Positions 6,751 to 16,797 of a stretch of DNA of 64,000 nucleotides are shown here, piece by piece. The DNA is taken from positions 1-64,000 of the forward strand of contig NZ_FZNV01000006.1 of the NCBI RefSeq assembly GCF_900188415.1, in the 5' to 3' direction. The stretch comes from Maribacter sedimenticola. GTDB taxonomy: Bacteria > Bacteroidota > Bacteroidia > Flavobacteriales > Flavobacteriaceae. The position numbers and the translations under genes are program-made. A model generated the notes under the pieces. It ran no database searches and had not been told where the DNA came from. It saw only the letters and a program-made list of their open reading frames with translations. How positions within the stretch are numbered: the first letter of the stretch is position 1; every line of letters begins with the position of its first letter.

Positions 6751-9165
6751 ATGAAAAATTTAATAACCCTTTTACTATTATCAACATTTTACACAGGTTT
6801 ATCCCAAGTGCAAACAGGCACCATTACAGGCTCTGTCAAAGACCCTTCAGGTACACCAATGTCCTATGCCAATATTTTGATAGAAGGACTAAATCGCGGG
6901 GTGTTGACCAATGAGGAAGGCAATTTCAATCTATCTAATGTTCCATTTGGCAAACATACCATTGTGGTCTCGTTCATTGGATACCATACCAGGTCCAAGA
7001 CAATAGAGGTCAATAAGGAATACACCGACATTCAGGTAAATTTTACTATTCAAGAAAACGTAGAAAATCTGGACGAGGTAACCGTAAACGGTAAAACTGA
7101 AAAAACAGCGCTAGAAACAAAAGGTTTTTCAGTAAACTCTATAGAAACCAAGGAGGCAGGACTTAGAAGTATCCAGACCAATGAATTATTAAATACGACT
7201 GTAGGTGTAAAAATACGTCAGAACGGAGGCTTAGGTTCTAATGTAGAATATAGTCTAAACGGATTGTCTGGTAGGTCGGTCAGTATATTCATAGATGGTA
7301 TTCCTATTTCAATTTACGGTTCATCCTTTAGTTTAAACAGCATTCCCCCTTCAATGATCAAAAACATTGAAGTATACAAAGGAGTAGTTCCCGGACATTT
7401 ATCAAGTGATGCCGTGGGCGGTGCTATAAATATTGTACTTCATGAAGGAGGTAAAAACAATTTGAACGCATCTGTTTCCTATGGTTCTTTCAATACCATA
7501 CAGACCAATTTAAATGGCGCGTATAGATTTTCGGAATCTGGATTTACGGTAAAAGCATCTGCGTTTCATAACTATTCTGACAATGACTATAAGATATCTG
7601 GCAGGACAATTGTTGATATTGCACCCAATGGGGTACAGACACCCATTGTGGCCAGAAGGTTTCATGATGCATACCGTTCTACCGGCGGCATGGCCCAAAT
7701 TGGTTATACCAATGTAGACTGGGCAGACCAGTTTTTAGTAGGATTCACCGCCTCTGATGAATATAAGGAAGTACAGCACGGCACATTTGTGACCATATCT
7801 CCTTATAATGGAAGATTTTTGGAGTCAGACGCTCTATTGGCCAATCTTACCTATCAAAAAAAGAATCTTCTTGCCAAGGGTCTGGATTTGAATATCACCG
7901 GGGTTTATGGTAAACGCAACCGTGTTATAAATGACACCGTAGCACAAGCATATACTTGGGCAGGAAAAAGATTGGTAGGTTTTGATGGGGAATATTTGGA
8001 TTATATCTGGAATTCACAAAATGAAAATGGACCCACCCTTGCAAATATAGAACGAAAAGTAGCCTCGGTACGCTCTGGTCTGTCCTATACCGTTAACGAC
8101 CATCACAAAGTATTGTTCAACCATGTATATAGCGGTGTAGATAGGGAAGATAGTGATGAAATGGTATCGTTATTGGAAAATACCTTTCAGCAAACCAGTG
8201 ATTTGTACAAGAATATCTTTTCGCTTAGCTATGAACTAAATACGTTTGAGGATAAGTTTAAGCTCAATGCTTTTGGTAAACATTATTGGCAGAAGGTCCT
8301 AAACACAAAACCCGTCTTTAATGAGGACAATACAGCAGTAATCGATGAAATTTATCAAAGCGATAACGATTATACCGGTTATGGTTTTGCCGCATCCTTC
8401 ATAGTAATTCCTACAATAACCTTATTGACATCAGCAGAAAAAGCGATTAGATTACCAAGCGAAAATGAGGTATTTGGTGATGCGGGGGACAATTTATTAC
8501 CAAATCTTTCCATTAAACCAGAAACCAGTAACAATCTAAATATTGGGTTTCGCTTAGGAAAGTTCAACTTTAACAAACATGCTGTTACCCTGTCCTCTAA
8601 TTTCTTTGCACGAAATATTGAAAATAGAATAGGATTACCCGCCAATGCAGACGGACTTAGGGAAAGTGATGAGTTCATTCAATACACCAATTTGGAAAAT
8701 ACGGCAGAGTCCAAAGGAATTGAAGCAGAATTCTTTTACACCTACGACAATAATTTAGGGTTTAATTTCAATGTAACCCGGATGAGCTTGACAACTGTCA
8801 ACTCTGGCGTAGAAACCAATGTACCCAATGTGCCATTGTTTACCATGAATGCCGGATTACGATACACCCTAAAGGATGTTTTCCAAACAAACTCTATACT
8901 AAACCTGTTTTATAACACATACTATACCGATGAATTTACGTTCAAATTTGCGGCAGGGACCAATACTACAGGAGAGGAAGAATTTTTAATTCCGGAACAA
9001 GTATCACATGACTTTGGGCTAAGCTATACTTTTCCCAAGAAAAATTTTGTAATGAGCTTTGATGTCAAAAATATTTTTGATCAAGCTACTTATGATAATC
9101 TTTCAGTACAAAAACCAGGCAGAGCTTTTTATCTAAAATTGAATTACATAATCAATAATTTTTAA
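6751..9165 (+). CDS. TonB-dependent outer membrane receptor
   Basis: An 804-residue outer membrane receptor for active uptake powered by TonB. A signal peptide (about 1-18, ending at LSQ) is followed by a carboxypeptidase-regulatory-like domain (about 22-108, starting GTITGSVKDPSGTPMSYANI), a plug domain (about 120-235, with VSIFIDGIPI and GAINIVL) and a beta-barrel ending in an aromatic residue (IINNF). The single CDS, the divergent AraC regulator and the downstream DUF4374 lipoprotein make an iron-siderophore or similar chelate the likeliest substrate; there is no SusD, which argues against a glycan receptor. Substrate remains inference. Confidence 0.92.
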   Translation: MKNLITLLLLSTFYTGLSQVQTGTITGSVKDPSGTPMSYANILIEGLNRGVLTNEEGNFNLSNVPFGKHTIVVSFIGYHTRSKTIEVNKEYTDIQVNFTIQENVENLDEVTVNGKTEKTALETKGFSVNSIETKEAGLRSIQTNELLNTTVGVKIRQNGGLGSNVEYSLNGLSGRSVSIFIDGIPISIYGSSFSLNSIPPSMIKNIEVYKGVVPGHLSSDAVGGAINIVLHEGGKNNLNASVSYGSFNTIQTNLNGAYRFSESGFTVKASAFHNYSDNDYKISGRTIVDIAPNGVQTPIVARRFHDAYRSTGGMAQIGYTNVDWADQFLVGFTASDEYKEVQHGTFVTISPYNGRFLESDALLANLTYQKKNLLAKGLDLNITGVYGKRNRVINDTVAQAYTWAGKRLVGFDGEYLDYIWNSQNENGPTLANIERKVASVRSGLSYTVNDHHKVLFNHVYSGVDREDSDEMVSLLENTFQQTSDLYKNIFSLSYELNTFEDKFKLNAFGKHYWQKVLNTKPVFNEDNTAVIDEIYQSDNDYTGYGFAASFIVIPTITLLTSAEKAIRLPSENEVFGDAGDNLLPNLSIKPETSNNLNIGFRLGKFNFNKHAVTLSSNFFARNIENRIGLPANADGLRESDEFIQYTNLENTAESKGIEAEFFYTYDNNLGFNFNVTRMSLTTVNSGVETNVPNVPLFTMNAGLRYTLKDVFQTNSILNLFYNTYYTDEFTFKFAAGTNTTGEEEFLIPEQVSHDFGLSYTFPKKNFVMSFDVKNIFDQATYDNLSVQKPGRAFYLKLNYIINNF

Positions 9166-9185
9166 TCATTTAAATAGAATCAAAT

Positions 9186-10574
9186 ATGAAACTAAATTTT
9201 TTAAACTTTAAAACCTTAGCTTCTATCATACTGGCTACCGGTCTAATGACCTCTTGCAGTAGCGACGATACAATAATAGATACAGATCCCGAAACAGAAA
9301 CTCCAGATACGGAAGAACCTGTTGAGCAAGATTCAAGGTGGATTACCATTGCCGGTGCAAAAATGGGAGAAAACCCGGGTGATGGCAATGGGGGAACTTT
9401 GATCTATTCAGTTACAAGTGAAGATGCCAAGGATCCATCCGTACAGATTGATCCGTTTAACAATGGCTTTGTAGCCCCTTCCAATAGAACGGCAAGATTA
9501 CAATCCTCAGAGGATGGAAATACAATTTTTAACATCAGTTATGCAGGGGATACCGGTGGAAATTATACTAAATATACCGTTGACGGTGGCGGAACATTTA
9601 CCCAAACAGGATCAGAGATCAGTATTGCCCCATATGTAGGGACCGCACCAAGATGGATAAAACTTTTTGATGGAGATAAAACAGGAGCTGCAGTATATGT
9701 GGATACTGAACATCAAGTGGATGATAACGGTACTCCTGACGATGTAACGGACGACACCTATCTATACACCAATTCTACCATTGGCGTTGTGACCTTAGAT
9801 TTGGTAGATTCCCAAATCAATAACTTTGAAGAGCATGTTCTTACCTTAAGCGATGAGGAATCAGCTGCAGGATACTACATTTCAAGAATAGATATGCCTA
9901 CTTTAAATGCTGCCGGAAATAAATTATATATTGGTGCACGTGTTAGCAAGATCGATCCCGCGACCTTAGAAAATGATAGTGACTATGAAATTTTAGGCTC
10001 TAAAACTATTGTTTTGGATTACCCTTCATTATTAAACCCAACAGTCATTACATCTACTATTGGTCATGGTAACACCAACGGGTACCGTAGTATCAATGCC
10101 TTTGAATATAGCGGTAGTGTGTACCAAGCCAACCAAGGAGATCCAGAGGGTTCTTATATCTTGAAAATTAACGCTGATAACACCTATGATGATACTTACG
10201 ACTTTAATCTGGACGAAGCCTTGGGTGTTACCGGTGCCTATGTATTGGCCTGGAGACCTGCTGCAAACGGTAAGGCGGTTTTGGCTTATCGCCATGAAGG
10301 CTCTGAAGAGGGTGTTGCAGGAGCTCAAGGGTTCTTTGCATTGGTAGACCTAAACGCAAGAACGGCTGTTAAAATTGACGATATACCTTATGACCCAGAT
10401 TTCTATTTATTTCAATACCAAGGTTTTGTAGTTGAGGGTTCTGAAATTTATTTGACTCAAGGTGCCGTAGGAGAGAATGGTAACATTTATGTTGTAGATA
10501 CCGAAACCGGAGAAGTGACCAAAGGAGCAGAGTTGATCAATGCTACGGGAAGCCATTTTATTGGTGTATTCTAA
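9186..10574 (+). CDS. DUF4374-type surface lipoprotein
   Basis: A 462-residue lipoprotein starting 20 bases after the receptor gene, so in the same operon. The N-terminus carries a lipobox (LMTSC) followed by acidic residues, the pattern linked to outer membrane or surface location in Bacteroidota. The rest is rich in beta strands and reads like a beta-propeller (repeated RWI-, GNKLYIGA-, GSEIYLTQG-type blades), as in DUF4374 proteins, which usually accompany TonB receptors of the iron-uptake kind. It may bind substrate at the cell surface. Family assignment is by resemblance. Confidence 0.75.
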   Translation: MKLNFLNFKTLASIILATGLMTSCSSDDTIIDTDPETETPDTEEPVEQDSRWITIAGAKMGENPGDGNGGTLIYSVTSEDAKDPSVQIDPFNNGFVAPSNRTARLQSSEDGNTIFNISYAGDTGGNYTKYTVDGGGTFTQTGSEISIAPYVGTAPRWIKLFDGDKTGAAVYVDTEHQVDDNGTPDDVTDDTYLYTNSTIGVVTLDLVDSQINNFEEHVLTLSDEESAAGYYISRIDMPTLNAAGNKLYIGARVSKIDPATLENDSDYEILGSKTIVLDYPSLLNPTVITSTIGHGNTNGYRSINAFEYSGSVYQANQGDPEGSYILKINADNTYDDTYDFNLDEALGVTGAYVLAWRPAANGKAVLAYRHEGSEEGVAGAQGFFALVDLNARTAVKIDDIPYDPDFYLFQYQGFVVEGSEIYLTQGAVGENGNIYVVDTETGEVTKGAELINATGSHFIGVF

Positions 10575-10616
10575 AAGTAGCATGCCTATTTTACAGTAAT
10601 TTAAGTATACGCAAAT

Positions 10617-10652
10617 AAAAACCGTTGCCACAAGTTGTGGCAACGGTTTTTT
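10617..10652 (+). terminator. Terminator of the TonB receptor operon
   Basis: AAAACCGTTGCCACA (10618-10632) pairs perfectly with TGTGGCAACGGTTTT (10636-10650) around a 3-base loop, followed by T residues. It also carries an A-run on the other side and so can stop minus-strand transcripts. Confidence 0.85.
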
Positions 10653-10676
10653 AATTTTTGGAGATAATAGATATTA

Positions 10677-11939
10677 TCAGGTTTTTTGTTTCTTTTTTCT
10701 GGCGGCAGGGAATAATACATTGTTAAGAATTAATCGATATCCCGGGGAGGTAGGATGTAACTCCAATTCCGTTTTAGGATCCCCTACCCTGTGTTGGTAA
10801 TCCTCAGGATCATGGCCTCCGTAAAAAGTAAAAAATCCTTTTCCTTTAATACCATGAATATATCTTGCCTCTTCATTAATTTTGTTTTCCCCTAAAACCA
10901 TGACCGTTGGTTTAATCTGGCTCCGGGTAAATGCTGTAGTCTGTCCCATAAAACCCTTGACCAAAGAAGTATGGTTTTGACAGAGCATGGTAGGAACGGG
11001 ATCCCATTTTGCGGAAAATTCCATTAACGAAAAATAATCGGATTCCTTAGGTACATTACCTCTCTTGGTGGTCATATCAATTGATGAGAACTCATATTTT
11101 AATGGGCTACGTTCCAAAATAAAATCGGTAAAGGCAAAAGTTTTTCCAAAATCCAAACTAGCTTGATAATTGGGGTCTGAAGCATCACCATCAAACATAG
11201 GCTCAACAATATCAATACCATCTGCAGCCAAGGCAATGTCAAAACTATCGGTAGCGGAGCACATGGCGAACATGAAACCACCGCCTATTACATAGTTTCT
11301 GATTTTTAGTGCAACGGCCCTTTTTTCTTCGGAAACCTTATCAAAACCCAGCTTTTTTGCCAATTTTTCCGCATTCTTCTTTCCTTCAATATACCAAGGG
11401 GTTGCCCTATATGCCCCATAAAACTTACCGTATTGACCCGTGAAATCCTCATGATGAAGATGCAACCAATCATACAATGCCAACTTGTCCCCCAAAACCT
11501 CCTCATCATATATAGTGGTATAAGGTATTTCCGCATAAGTCAGGGCCATGGTAACCGCATCATCCCAGGGTTGGTTATCCTTTGGGGAATAAACCGCAAT
11601 CCTAGGTGCCTTTTCCAGAATGACCGCATCTTGGTTCTTGGCGGGACTACTAATTTCATCAAGGATAGAATTGGCCTGACCATCGGACAGCACCTCAAAA
11701 CTTACTCCTCTTATTTGACATTCCTTTCGTATACTTTCACCATCTGGCAATAAAAAGGACCCCCCACGATAATTGAGCAACCACTGCACTTTTTGTTGTT
11801 TGGACAATACCCAATACGTAATGCCATACGCTTTTAAATGATTTTTTTGGCTATCGGCATCCATTGGAATAAGAATGGATGATGCTTTCAATTGAACGGA
11901 AAAAAACAGGATAAAAACTAAAGTTACAATTTTGGACAT
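10677..11939 (-). CDS. Exported protein of unknown function, often labelled asparagine synthetase B
   Basis: A 420-residue protein from the ATG at 11939; a longer start at 11966 adds nine residues ahead of the signal peptide MSKIVTLVFILFFSVQLKAS and is less likely. After the signal peptide it reads as a soluble periplasmic protein with features suggesting a glutamine-amidotransferase-like or flavodoxin-like fold (APRIAVYSP, GGGFMFAMCSATDSFD, FYGGHDPEDYQHRVGD). Flavobacterial homologues are widely called asparagine synthetase B, but neither the N-terminal catalytic Cys nor the ATP-pyrophosphatase SGGLDS motif is present, so that name is unsafe. It is a single-gene unit. Function not known. Confidence 0.7.
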   Translation of the reverse strand: MSKIVTLVFILFFSVQLKASSILIPMDADSQKNHLKAYGITYWVLSKQQKVQWLLNYRGGSFLLPDGESIRKECQIRGVSFEVLSDGQANSILDEISSPAKNQDAVILEKAPRIAVYSPKDNQPWDDAVTMALTYAEIPYTTIYDEEVLGDKLALYDWLHLHHEDFTGQYGKFYGAYRATPWYIEGKKNAEKLAKKLGFDKVSEEKRAVALKIRNYVIGGGFMFAMCSATDSFDIALAADGIDIVEPMFDGDASDPNYQASLDFGKTFAFTDFILERSPLKYEFSSIDMTTKRGNVPKESDYFSLMEFSAKWDPVPTMLCQNHTSLVKGFMGQTTAFTRSQIKPTVMVLGENKINEEARYIHGIKGKGFFTFYGGHDPEDYQHRVGDPKTELELHPTSPGYRLILNNVLFPAARKKKQKT

Positions 11940-12060
11940 ATGGGATAGTTCAAGATAGCTATTCAAAGATATGGTAAAATCTTTGGCATTGCATTTATGC
12001 TCTCGTTAAAGCCGTTATAAATATATAACGTTCTATTTAGGTCTTCAATTGCCAAAAAAT

Positions 12061-12088
12061 AAAAAAGCCTCTTTTAAAGAGGCTTTTA
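12061..12088 (-). terminator. dnaB terminator
   Basis: AAAAGCCTC/GAGGCTTTT arms around TTTTAAA, 20 bases after the dnaB stop, with a T-run on the minus strand. Confidence 0.8.
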
Positions 12089-12107
12089 ACATGTGTTATT
12101 TCCGCTT

Positions 12108-13658
12108 TTAAAAAGGAACGTCATTATCCTCATCAAAATCTGGACCAGCGTTCATACTACTACCAAAAGCATCATCTGCACTCGGTAAATTTTTGGTTAT
12201 AAACGGGTTTTCCTCATTGGCGTTCATTTTTGATTGAAATTCAAAAGGGGAATCAAAATCATCAAGGTTATCAAATTTACCTTGGTTACCAATAAATTTC
12301 AGTCGTATGTTTTCCAGACCACCATTTCTATGCTTGGCTACAATAAATTCTGCCTGCCCTTGTGTTGGGGTGTGTTCCTCATCGTCCCACTCCTCTATTT
12401 TATAATATTCCGGCCTATAGATAAAGGAAACGATATCCGCATCCTGTTCAATGGCCCCAGATTCCCTCAAATCCGATAGTATTGGTCGTTTACTTCCCCC
12501 ACGCGTTTCCACTGCACGGGACAACTGAGACAAAGCAATTACGGGTACGTTAAGTTCTTTTGCCAAAGCCTTTAAGTTTCTTGAGATGGTAGAAATTTCC
12601 TGTTCACGGTTTCCTCCTTTTTGCGATCCCCCGGCAGTCATTAATTGCAAATAATCAATCATGATCATTTTAATACCATGTTGTGATGCCAGCCTTCTAG
12701 CTTTTGCCCTAAGGTCAAAAATAGAAAGTGATGGTGTATCATCAATAAACAACGGGGCTTTTTCCAAGGACTTTACCTTAACGTTCAATTGCTCCCATTC
12801 ATGTTTTTCCAATTTACCGGTTCTCAGCTTTTCTGATGAAAGTCCCGTTTCCGAGGAAATCAATCGAGTAATCAACTGTACAGAGGACATCTCCAACGAA
12901 AAGAAAGCTACCGGTGTATTTGAATTCACTGCCATATTCCTTGCCATTGATAACGTCAAGGCGGTTTTACCCATACCCGGTCTTGCAGCCACAATGATCA
13001 AATCACTTGGTTGCCAACCTGATGTAAGTTTATCCAATTTATCAAATCCGGAAGGAATACCGCTCATACCCTCTTTTCCGGCAATTTCCTCGATTCGTTT
13101 TTTGGCCTGTATTACCAAATCCTGGGCGGTTTCCGCAGAACGTTTTAAGTTTCCCTGGGTAACGTCATATAATTTAGATTCCGCAGCATCCAATAGGCTA
13201 AAGACATCTGTACTTTCATCATAGGCCTCTTCAATGATCTCTCCTGAAATTTTAATTAAACTACGTTGTATAAATTTTTGTAGAATTATACGAGCATGAA
13301 ATTCAATATGGGCGGAAGAAGCTACTTTTTGGGTAAGTTTTATCAAATAAAAATCGCCCCCACAGGCTTCTAATTTACCTGCTTTCTTCAATTGTGAAGA
13401 AACGGTTAATAAATCCACAGGTTGTGATTCCTCAAAGAGGATAAAGATGGCTTCGTAAATAAAACGGTGCGCGTCCTTGTAAAAAACATCTGGATGTAAA
13501 ATATCTATTACTTCATCCACACCTTTTTTATCTATCATCATAGCACCAAGCACAACCTCCTCTAAATCAACAGCTTGCGGTGGAATTTTACCCCTTTCGA
13601 GGTTAATAATAGTAGATTTGTCGATCTTGCGACCCACAATAGGTTTAGTGTTCTCCAT
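12108..13658 (-). CDS. dnaB: Replicative DNA helicase DnaB
   Basis: Hexameric ATP-driven helicase that unwinds DNA at the replication fork and recruits primase. The 516-residue protein has the N-terminal helical domain (about 25-130, PPQAVDLEEVVLGAMMID), a linker helix, and the RecA-like C-terminal domain with Walker A ARPGMGKTALTLSMA (about 229-243), the DDTPSLSI region, Walker B KMIMIDYLQLM and the SQLSRAVETRGGSKRPILSD loop. No intein interrupts it. The acidic C-terminal tail DEDNDVPF resembles tails that bind partner proteins such as SSB, a fact to treat cautiously. Single gene with its own terminator. Confidence 0.97.
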   Translation of the reverse strand: MENTKPIVGRKIDKSTIINLERGKIPPQAVDLEEVVLGAMMIDKKGVDEVIDILHPDVFYKDAHRFIYEAIFILFEESQPVDLLTVSSQLKKAGKLEACGGDFYLIKLTQKVASSAHIEFHARIILQKFIQRSLIKISGEIIEEAYDESTDVFSLLDAAESKLYDVTQGNLKRSAETAQDLVIQAKKRIEEIAGKEGMSGIPSGFDKLDKLTSGWQPSDLIIVAARPGMGKTALTLSMARNMAVNSNTPVAFFSLEMSSVQLITRLISSETGLSSEKLRTGKLEKHEWEQLNVKVKSLEKAPLFIDDTPSLSIFDLRAKARRLASQHGIKMIMIDYLQLMTAGGSQKGGNREQEISTISRNLKALAKELNVPVIALSQLSRAVETRGGSKRPILSDLRESGAIEQDADIVSFIYRPEYYKIEEWDDEEHTPTQGQAEFIVAKHRNGGLENIRLKFIGNQGKFDNLDDFDSPFEFQSKMNANEENPFITKNLPSADDAFGSSMNAGPDFDEDNDVPF

Positions 13659-13770
13659 AGTACGAAAATATACAATTAACCTTTAGTTAACGTTAAAAAT
13701 CGTCATTACGATGTTCACAGTTGACTAACAATTGCTTGTTAATAAATTACAAATTTCTGTTGATAAGATA

Positions 13771-13797
13771 AAAAAACCGAGGAATAAAATCCTCGGT
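13771..13797 (-). terminator. accA terminator
   Basis: ACCGAGGA (13776-13783) and TCCTCGGT (13790-13797) form a perfect 8-bp stem with an ATAAAA loop; the minus-strand transcript then runs into a T-tract. It starts 28 bases after the accA stop. Confidence 0.85.
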
Positions 13798-13824
13798 ATA
13801 TTTTTAAGTTGCCTAAATTGCAGA

Positions 13825-14778
13825 TTAGCCGTTGAAAACACCCATTTGGGCATATTTTTCCATTCGCTGATTTACCAATTCTTTTGGTGATAACTTTTGC
13901 AATTGCTCAAAATGGGAAGCAATTTTATTTTTTACGGTCTCGAACGTTTTTTCTCTGTTTGCATGTGCACCACCTGCAGGTTCCCTTACAATTTCATCGA
14001 TCAGTTTCAATTTTTTCATATCGGTAGCGGTCAGCTTCAAGGCTTCGGCAGCTCTTTCCTTATATTCCCAGCTTCTCCATAGAATAGACGAACAGGATTC
14101 CGGAGAAATTACGGAATACCATGTATTCTCCAACATTAGTACCTTATCACCTACACCTATACCCAATGCTCCTCCAGATGCTCCTTCACCAATGATCACT
14201 ACAATGATCGGCACCTTAAGGCGGGTCATTTCCAAAATATTGCGTGCAATTGCCTCTCCTTGTCCGCGTTCCTCTGCCTCAATACCTGGGTAAGCACCAG
14301 GAGTATCAATAAAACATACAACGGGCACTTGGAACTTTTCTGCCGATTTCATTAGCCTTAAGGCCTTTCTATATCCCTCTGGATTGGCCATACCAAAATT
14401 ACGGTATTGGCGTGTTTTTGTATTATACCCTTTTTGTTGGCCAATGAACATAAAACTTTGATCATTGATTTTTCCAAGACCACCGATCATGGCCTTATCG
14501 TCCTTAACGTTACGATCGCCATGCAGCTCTAAAAAAGTATCTCCACAAATGGCCTTAATGTAATCTAAGGTATAAGGTCTATTTGGATGTCTAGAAAGCT
14601 GTACGCGTTGCCAAGCAGTAAGGTTCTTATAAATTTCTTTTCTAGTATCAGCAAGTTTTTTCTCTATCTGTTTGCAAGTCTCCGTAACGTCTACATCACT
14701 TTCTTCGCCAATTATCATGCACTTGTCCAATTGTTCTTCCAATTCTTTAATAGGAAGCTCAAAATCCAAATATTCCAT
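13825..14778 (-). CDS. accA: Acetyl-CoA carboxylase carboxyltransferase subunit alpha
   Basis: With AccD it moves the carboxyl group from biotin to acetyl-CoA, making malonyl-CoA for fatty acid synthesis. The 317-residue length is normal. The N-terminal helical region ([13 protein letters not shown]) is followed by the crotonase-like core with [39 protein letters not shown] (about 155-173) and [17 protein letters not shown], all family hallmarks. The EamA transporter gene ends 51 bases upstream on the same strand, and accA has its own terminator, so it may close a tgt-lptG-eamA-accA transcript. Confidence 0.97.
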   Translation of the reverse strand: MEYLDFELPIKELEEQLDKCMIIGEESDVDVTETCKQIEKKLADTRKEIYKNLTAWQRVQLSRHPNRPYTLDYIKAICGDTFLELHGDRNVKDDKAMIGGLGKINDQSFMFIGQQKGYNTKTRQYRNFGMANPEGYRKALRLMKSAEKFQVPVVCFIDTPGAYPGIEAEERGQGEAIARNILEMTRLKVPIIVVIIGEGASGGALGIGVGDKVLMLENTWYSVISPESCSSILWRSWEYKERAAEALKLTATDMKKLKLIDEIVREPAGGAHANREKTFETVKNKIASHFEQLQKLSPKELVNQRMEKYAQMGVFNG

Positions 14779-14828
14779 ATTTCAATAAAGTTTCATTAGT
14801 TGTCAGGCCAAAGATAAAACTTTAATAC

Positions 14829-15728
14829 CTAAATTTTAGGTACCCTTTTTTTAATATTTGCCCTTTGTTTTAAAATACCGTTTGCTATGACCGTTAAAAG
14901 AATGATACAAGCCCCAACATAGAACATTGGTTTCATTTCCTCTTCTGTACCAAAGATGAACCATGCCAATAAAATACCGTATACAGGTTCCAAATTTGTA
15001 GTCAACATGACCGTATACGGGGTAAGTACGCGCATAATTTTTACCGATGCGATAAATGCATAAGCAGTGCAAATAATTGCAAGGATTAACAGATAGACCC
15101 AATCCATGCTGGTTAATTGAACGAGGGACATATTCAAATCACCTTTGATAAGCAATACTACACTTAAAAAAACCACACCAATACCAAGTTCATAAAAGGA
15201 TATCACAGAAGGTTTATGCGTTTGTACCAGTTTACCGTTGATCAGTGAGAATACCGCGGCTAAAAATGCAGAGATCAAAGCGATAACCATACCATACATA
15301 TATTGTGTTTCTACCTTAAAAATTAAATAGAGCCCAATAATTACCAACAGACCAAAAAATATCTCATAGGTTATGATTTTACGTTTATACCAAAACGGTT
15401 CCATAAGTGCCGTAAAAAAGGCTCCTGTAGACATCATGGCCAAAGCAACGGATACAGTAGATACCTTGATGGCCAAAAAAAAGGTTACCCAATGCAAGGC
15501 AACCACTATACCACCAAGCAATAACCAAACAAAAGTTTTTTTGGAGACTTTAATGTTAAATTTAGAAAAGTAGATATATAAGGAAATAAACAATGTAGCA
15601 AGCCCCATTCTTGACCATACCAACGGAAGGGAATCTATAGTTATAAGTTTCCCCAAAATTGCGGTAAACCCCCATATAAATACAATGAAATGTAAATGTA
15701 GCAGATTTTGTAATCTATCTTTTGGCAT
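14829..15728 (-). CDS. EamA/DMT-family transporter
   Basis: An inner membrane protein of the drug/metabolite transporter superfamily with about ten hydrophobic segments in two EamA halves. The ATG at 15728 (MPKDRLQNLLHLHF) is preferred over 15758, because the extra residues are unlike the family and would deepen the overlap with lptG to 44 bases; 15728 leaves 14. From there the protein has 299 residues, typical for the family. Substrates range from amino acids to nucleotides and cannot be predicted here. Coupling with lptG suggests one transcript. Confidence 0.85.
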   Translation of the reverse strand: MPKDRLQNLLHLHFIVFIWGFTAILGKLITIDSLPLVWSRMGLATLFISLYIYFSKFNIKVSKKTFVWLLLGGIVVALHWVTFFLAIKVSTVSVALAMMSTGAFFTALMEPFWYKRKIITYEIFFGLLVIIGLYLIFKVETQYMYGMVIALISAFLAAVFSLINGKLVQTHKPSVISFYELGIGVVFLSVVLLIKGDLNMSLVQLTSMDWVYLLILAIICTAYAFIASVKIMRVLTPYTVMLTTNLEPVYGILLAWFIFGTEEEMKPMFYVGACIILLTVIANGILKQRANIKKRVPKI

Positions 15729-16797
15729 TTTGTAGCAGGTAAAAGGCCAAACAACCAAATATTACATTGGGTATGGTTACGGCAAGTAATGGTGAAAAAC
15801 CGGATTGCTCTGCAAGGGTACCAAATACCTTGTCAAAAAAGATAAACACAAAGGCCACCAAAATACCAAACGCCAAATTAACACCCATCCCCCCTCTCCT
15901 TTTGACCGATGATACCGCCACCGCTATCAATGTTAAAATAAAAGCAGTGAGTGGCAATGCCCATCTTTTATACTTTACAAGTACGTACGTATTGATATTT
16001 GAAGCTCCCTTTCTTTTTTGGTCCTTTATAAAGGTATCCAACTCAAAAAGGTTTTTGGTTTCCGCCACATATGATACCGGAGTAAGGTCGCCTATATCAA
16101 AGGCAAAAATTGTATCTAACCGTCGTTTACTTTCCAGAATAGCCGTATCGCCAACAATTTTACGTTTTTTGTATGAAGTTAACCTATAATTAGAATCTTT
16201 CTCTACCCATCTTATGTTTGCGGCAGAAATCTTGAACTCCAACTCATTGTTCTCATCAAAACGTTCAAAAGTAAAGTTGTGTCCCAATTGCCTGGCAGGG
16301 TCAAAACTGCTTACATAGATAAAATCGGTTTCATTGAGCTGATTAAAAATATTGTTTGTTACACGATCTTGTTTGCCTTTTTTAAGGTATTTATATTTAA
16401 ACTCATTGAACCCTACACTTGCATTGGGCACAATGAACATTGTCATAAAAAACATTACAATAGCAATTAAGGAGGCCCCAATTAGATAAGGTCTTAAAAA
16501 TCTACTATAGGAAACCCCAGAACTTAATATGGCCACAATTTCGGTATTGTTTGCCAACTTTGAGGTAAAGAAAATAACGGACAGAAATAAGAAGATAGGA
16601 AACAATAGGTTTCCTATATAAATGGTAAAGTTTACATAATACATTACAATCTCGTTCAGCGGAGCCTCATTGTCTATCATCTTGCCAATTTGCTCAGCCA
16701 GGTTCACCATAATACCAATGGGAATGAACAAGAGCAGCATTAACGAAAATGTCGCCAAGTAACGTTTTAATATGTATCTATCTATTATTGAAAGCAT
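15715..16797 (-). CDS. lptG: LptF/LptG-family lipopolysaccharide export permease
   Basis: Inner membrane permease of the ABC machine that extracts LPS and passes it to the periplasmic bridge. The 360-residue protein has the YjgP/YjgQ pattern: an N-terminal DRYILKRYLATFSLMLLLFI helix, three helices, a periplasmic jellyroll-like domain (about 130-260), then three C-terminal helices (TAFILTLIAVAVSSVKRRGG). Its ATG overlaps the tgt stop by one base (TAATG), so translation is coupled. The paralogue LptF and the ATPase are elsewhere. LptG rather than LptF is likely from the tgt neighbourhood but not certain. Confidence 0.85.
   Translation of the reverse strand: MLSIIDRYILKRYLATFSLMLLLFIPIGIMVNLAEQIGKMIDNEAPLNEIVMYYVNFTIYIGNLLFPIFLFLSVIFFTSKLANNTEIVAILSSGVSYSRFLRPYLIGASLIAIVMFFMTMFIVPNASVGFNEFKYKYLKKGKQDRVTNNIFNQLNETDFIYVSSFDPARQLGHNFTFERFDENNELEFKISAANIRWVEKDSNYRLTSYKKRKIVGDTAILESKRRLDTIFAFDIGDLTPVSYVAETKNLFELDTFIKDQKRKGASNINTYVLVKYKRWALPLTAFILTLIAVAVSSVKRRGGMGVNLAFGILVAFVFIFFDKVFGTLAEQSGFSPLLAVTIPNVIFGCLAFYLLQNAKR

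Noticed and set aside
6570-6914. Small gene over the AraC/TonB receptor intergenic region
   Set aside because: It overlaps both real genes and their promoters and has no domain signature.
12108-13658. Intein in dnaB
   Set aside because: The helicase motifs run without interruption and the length is normal.
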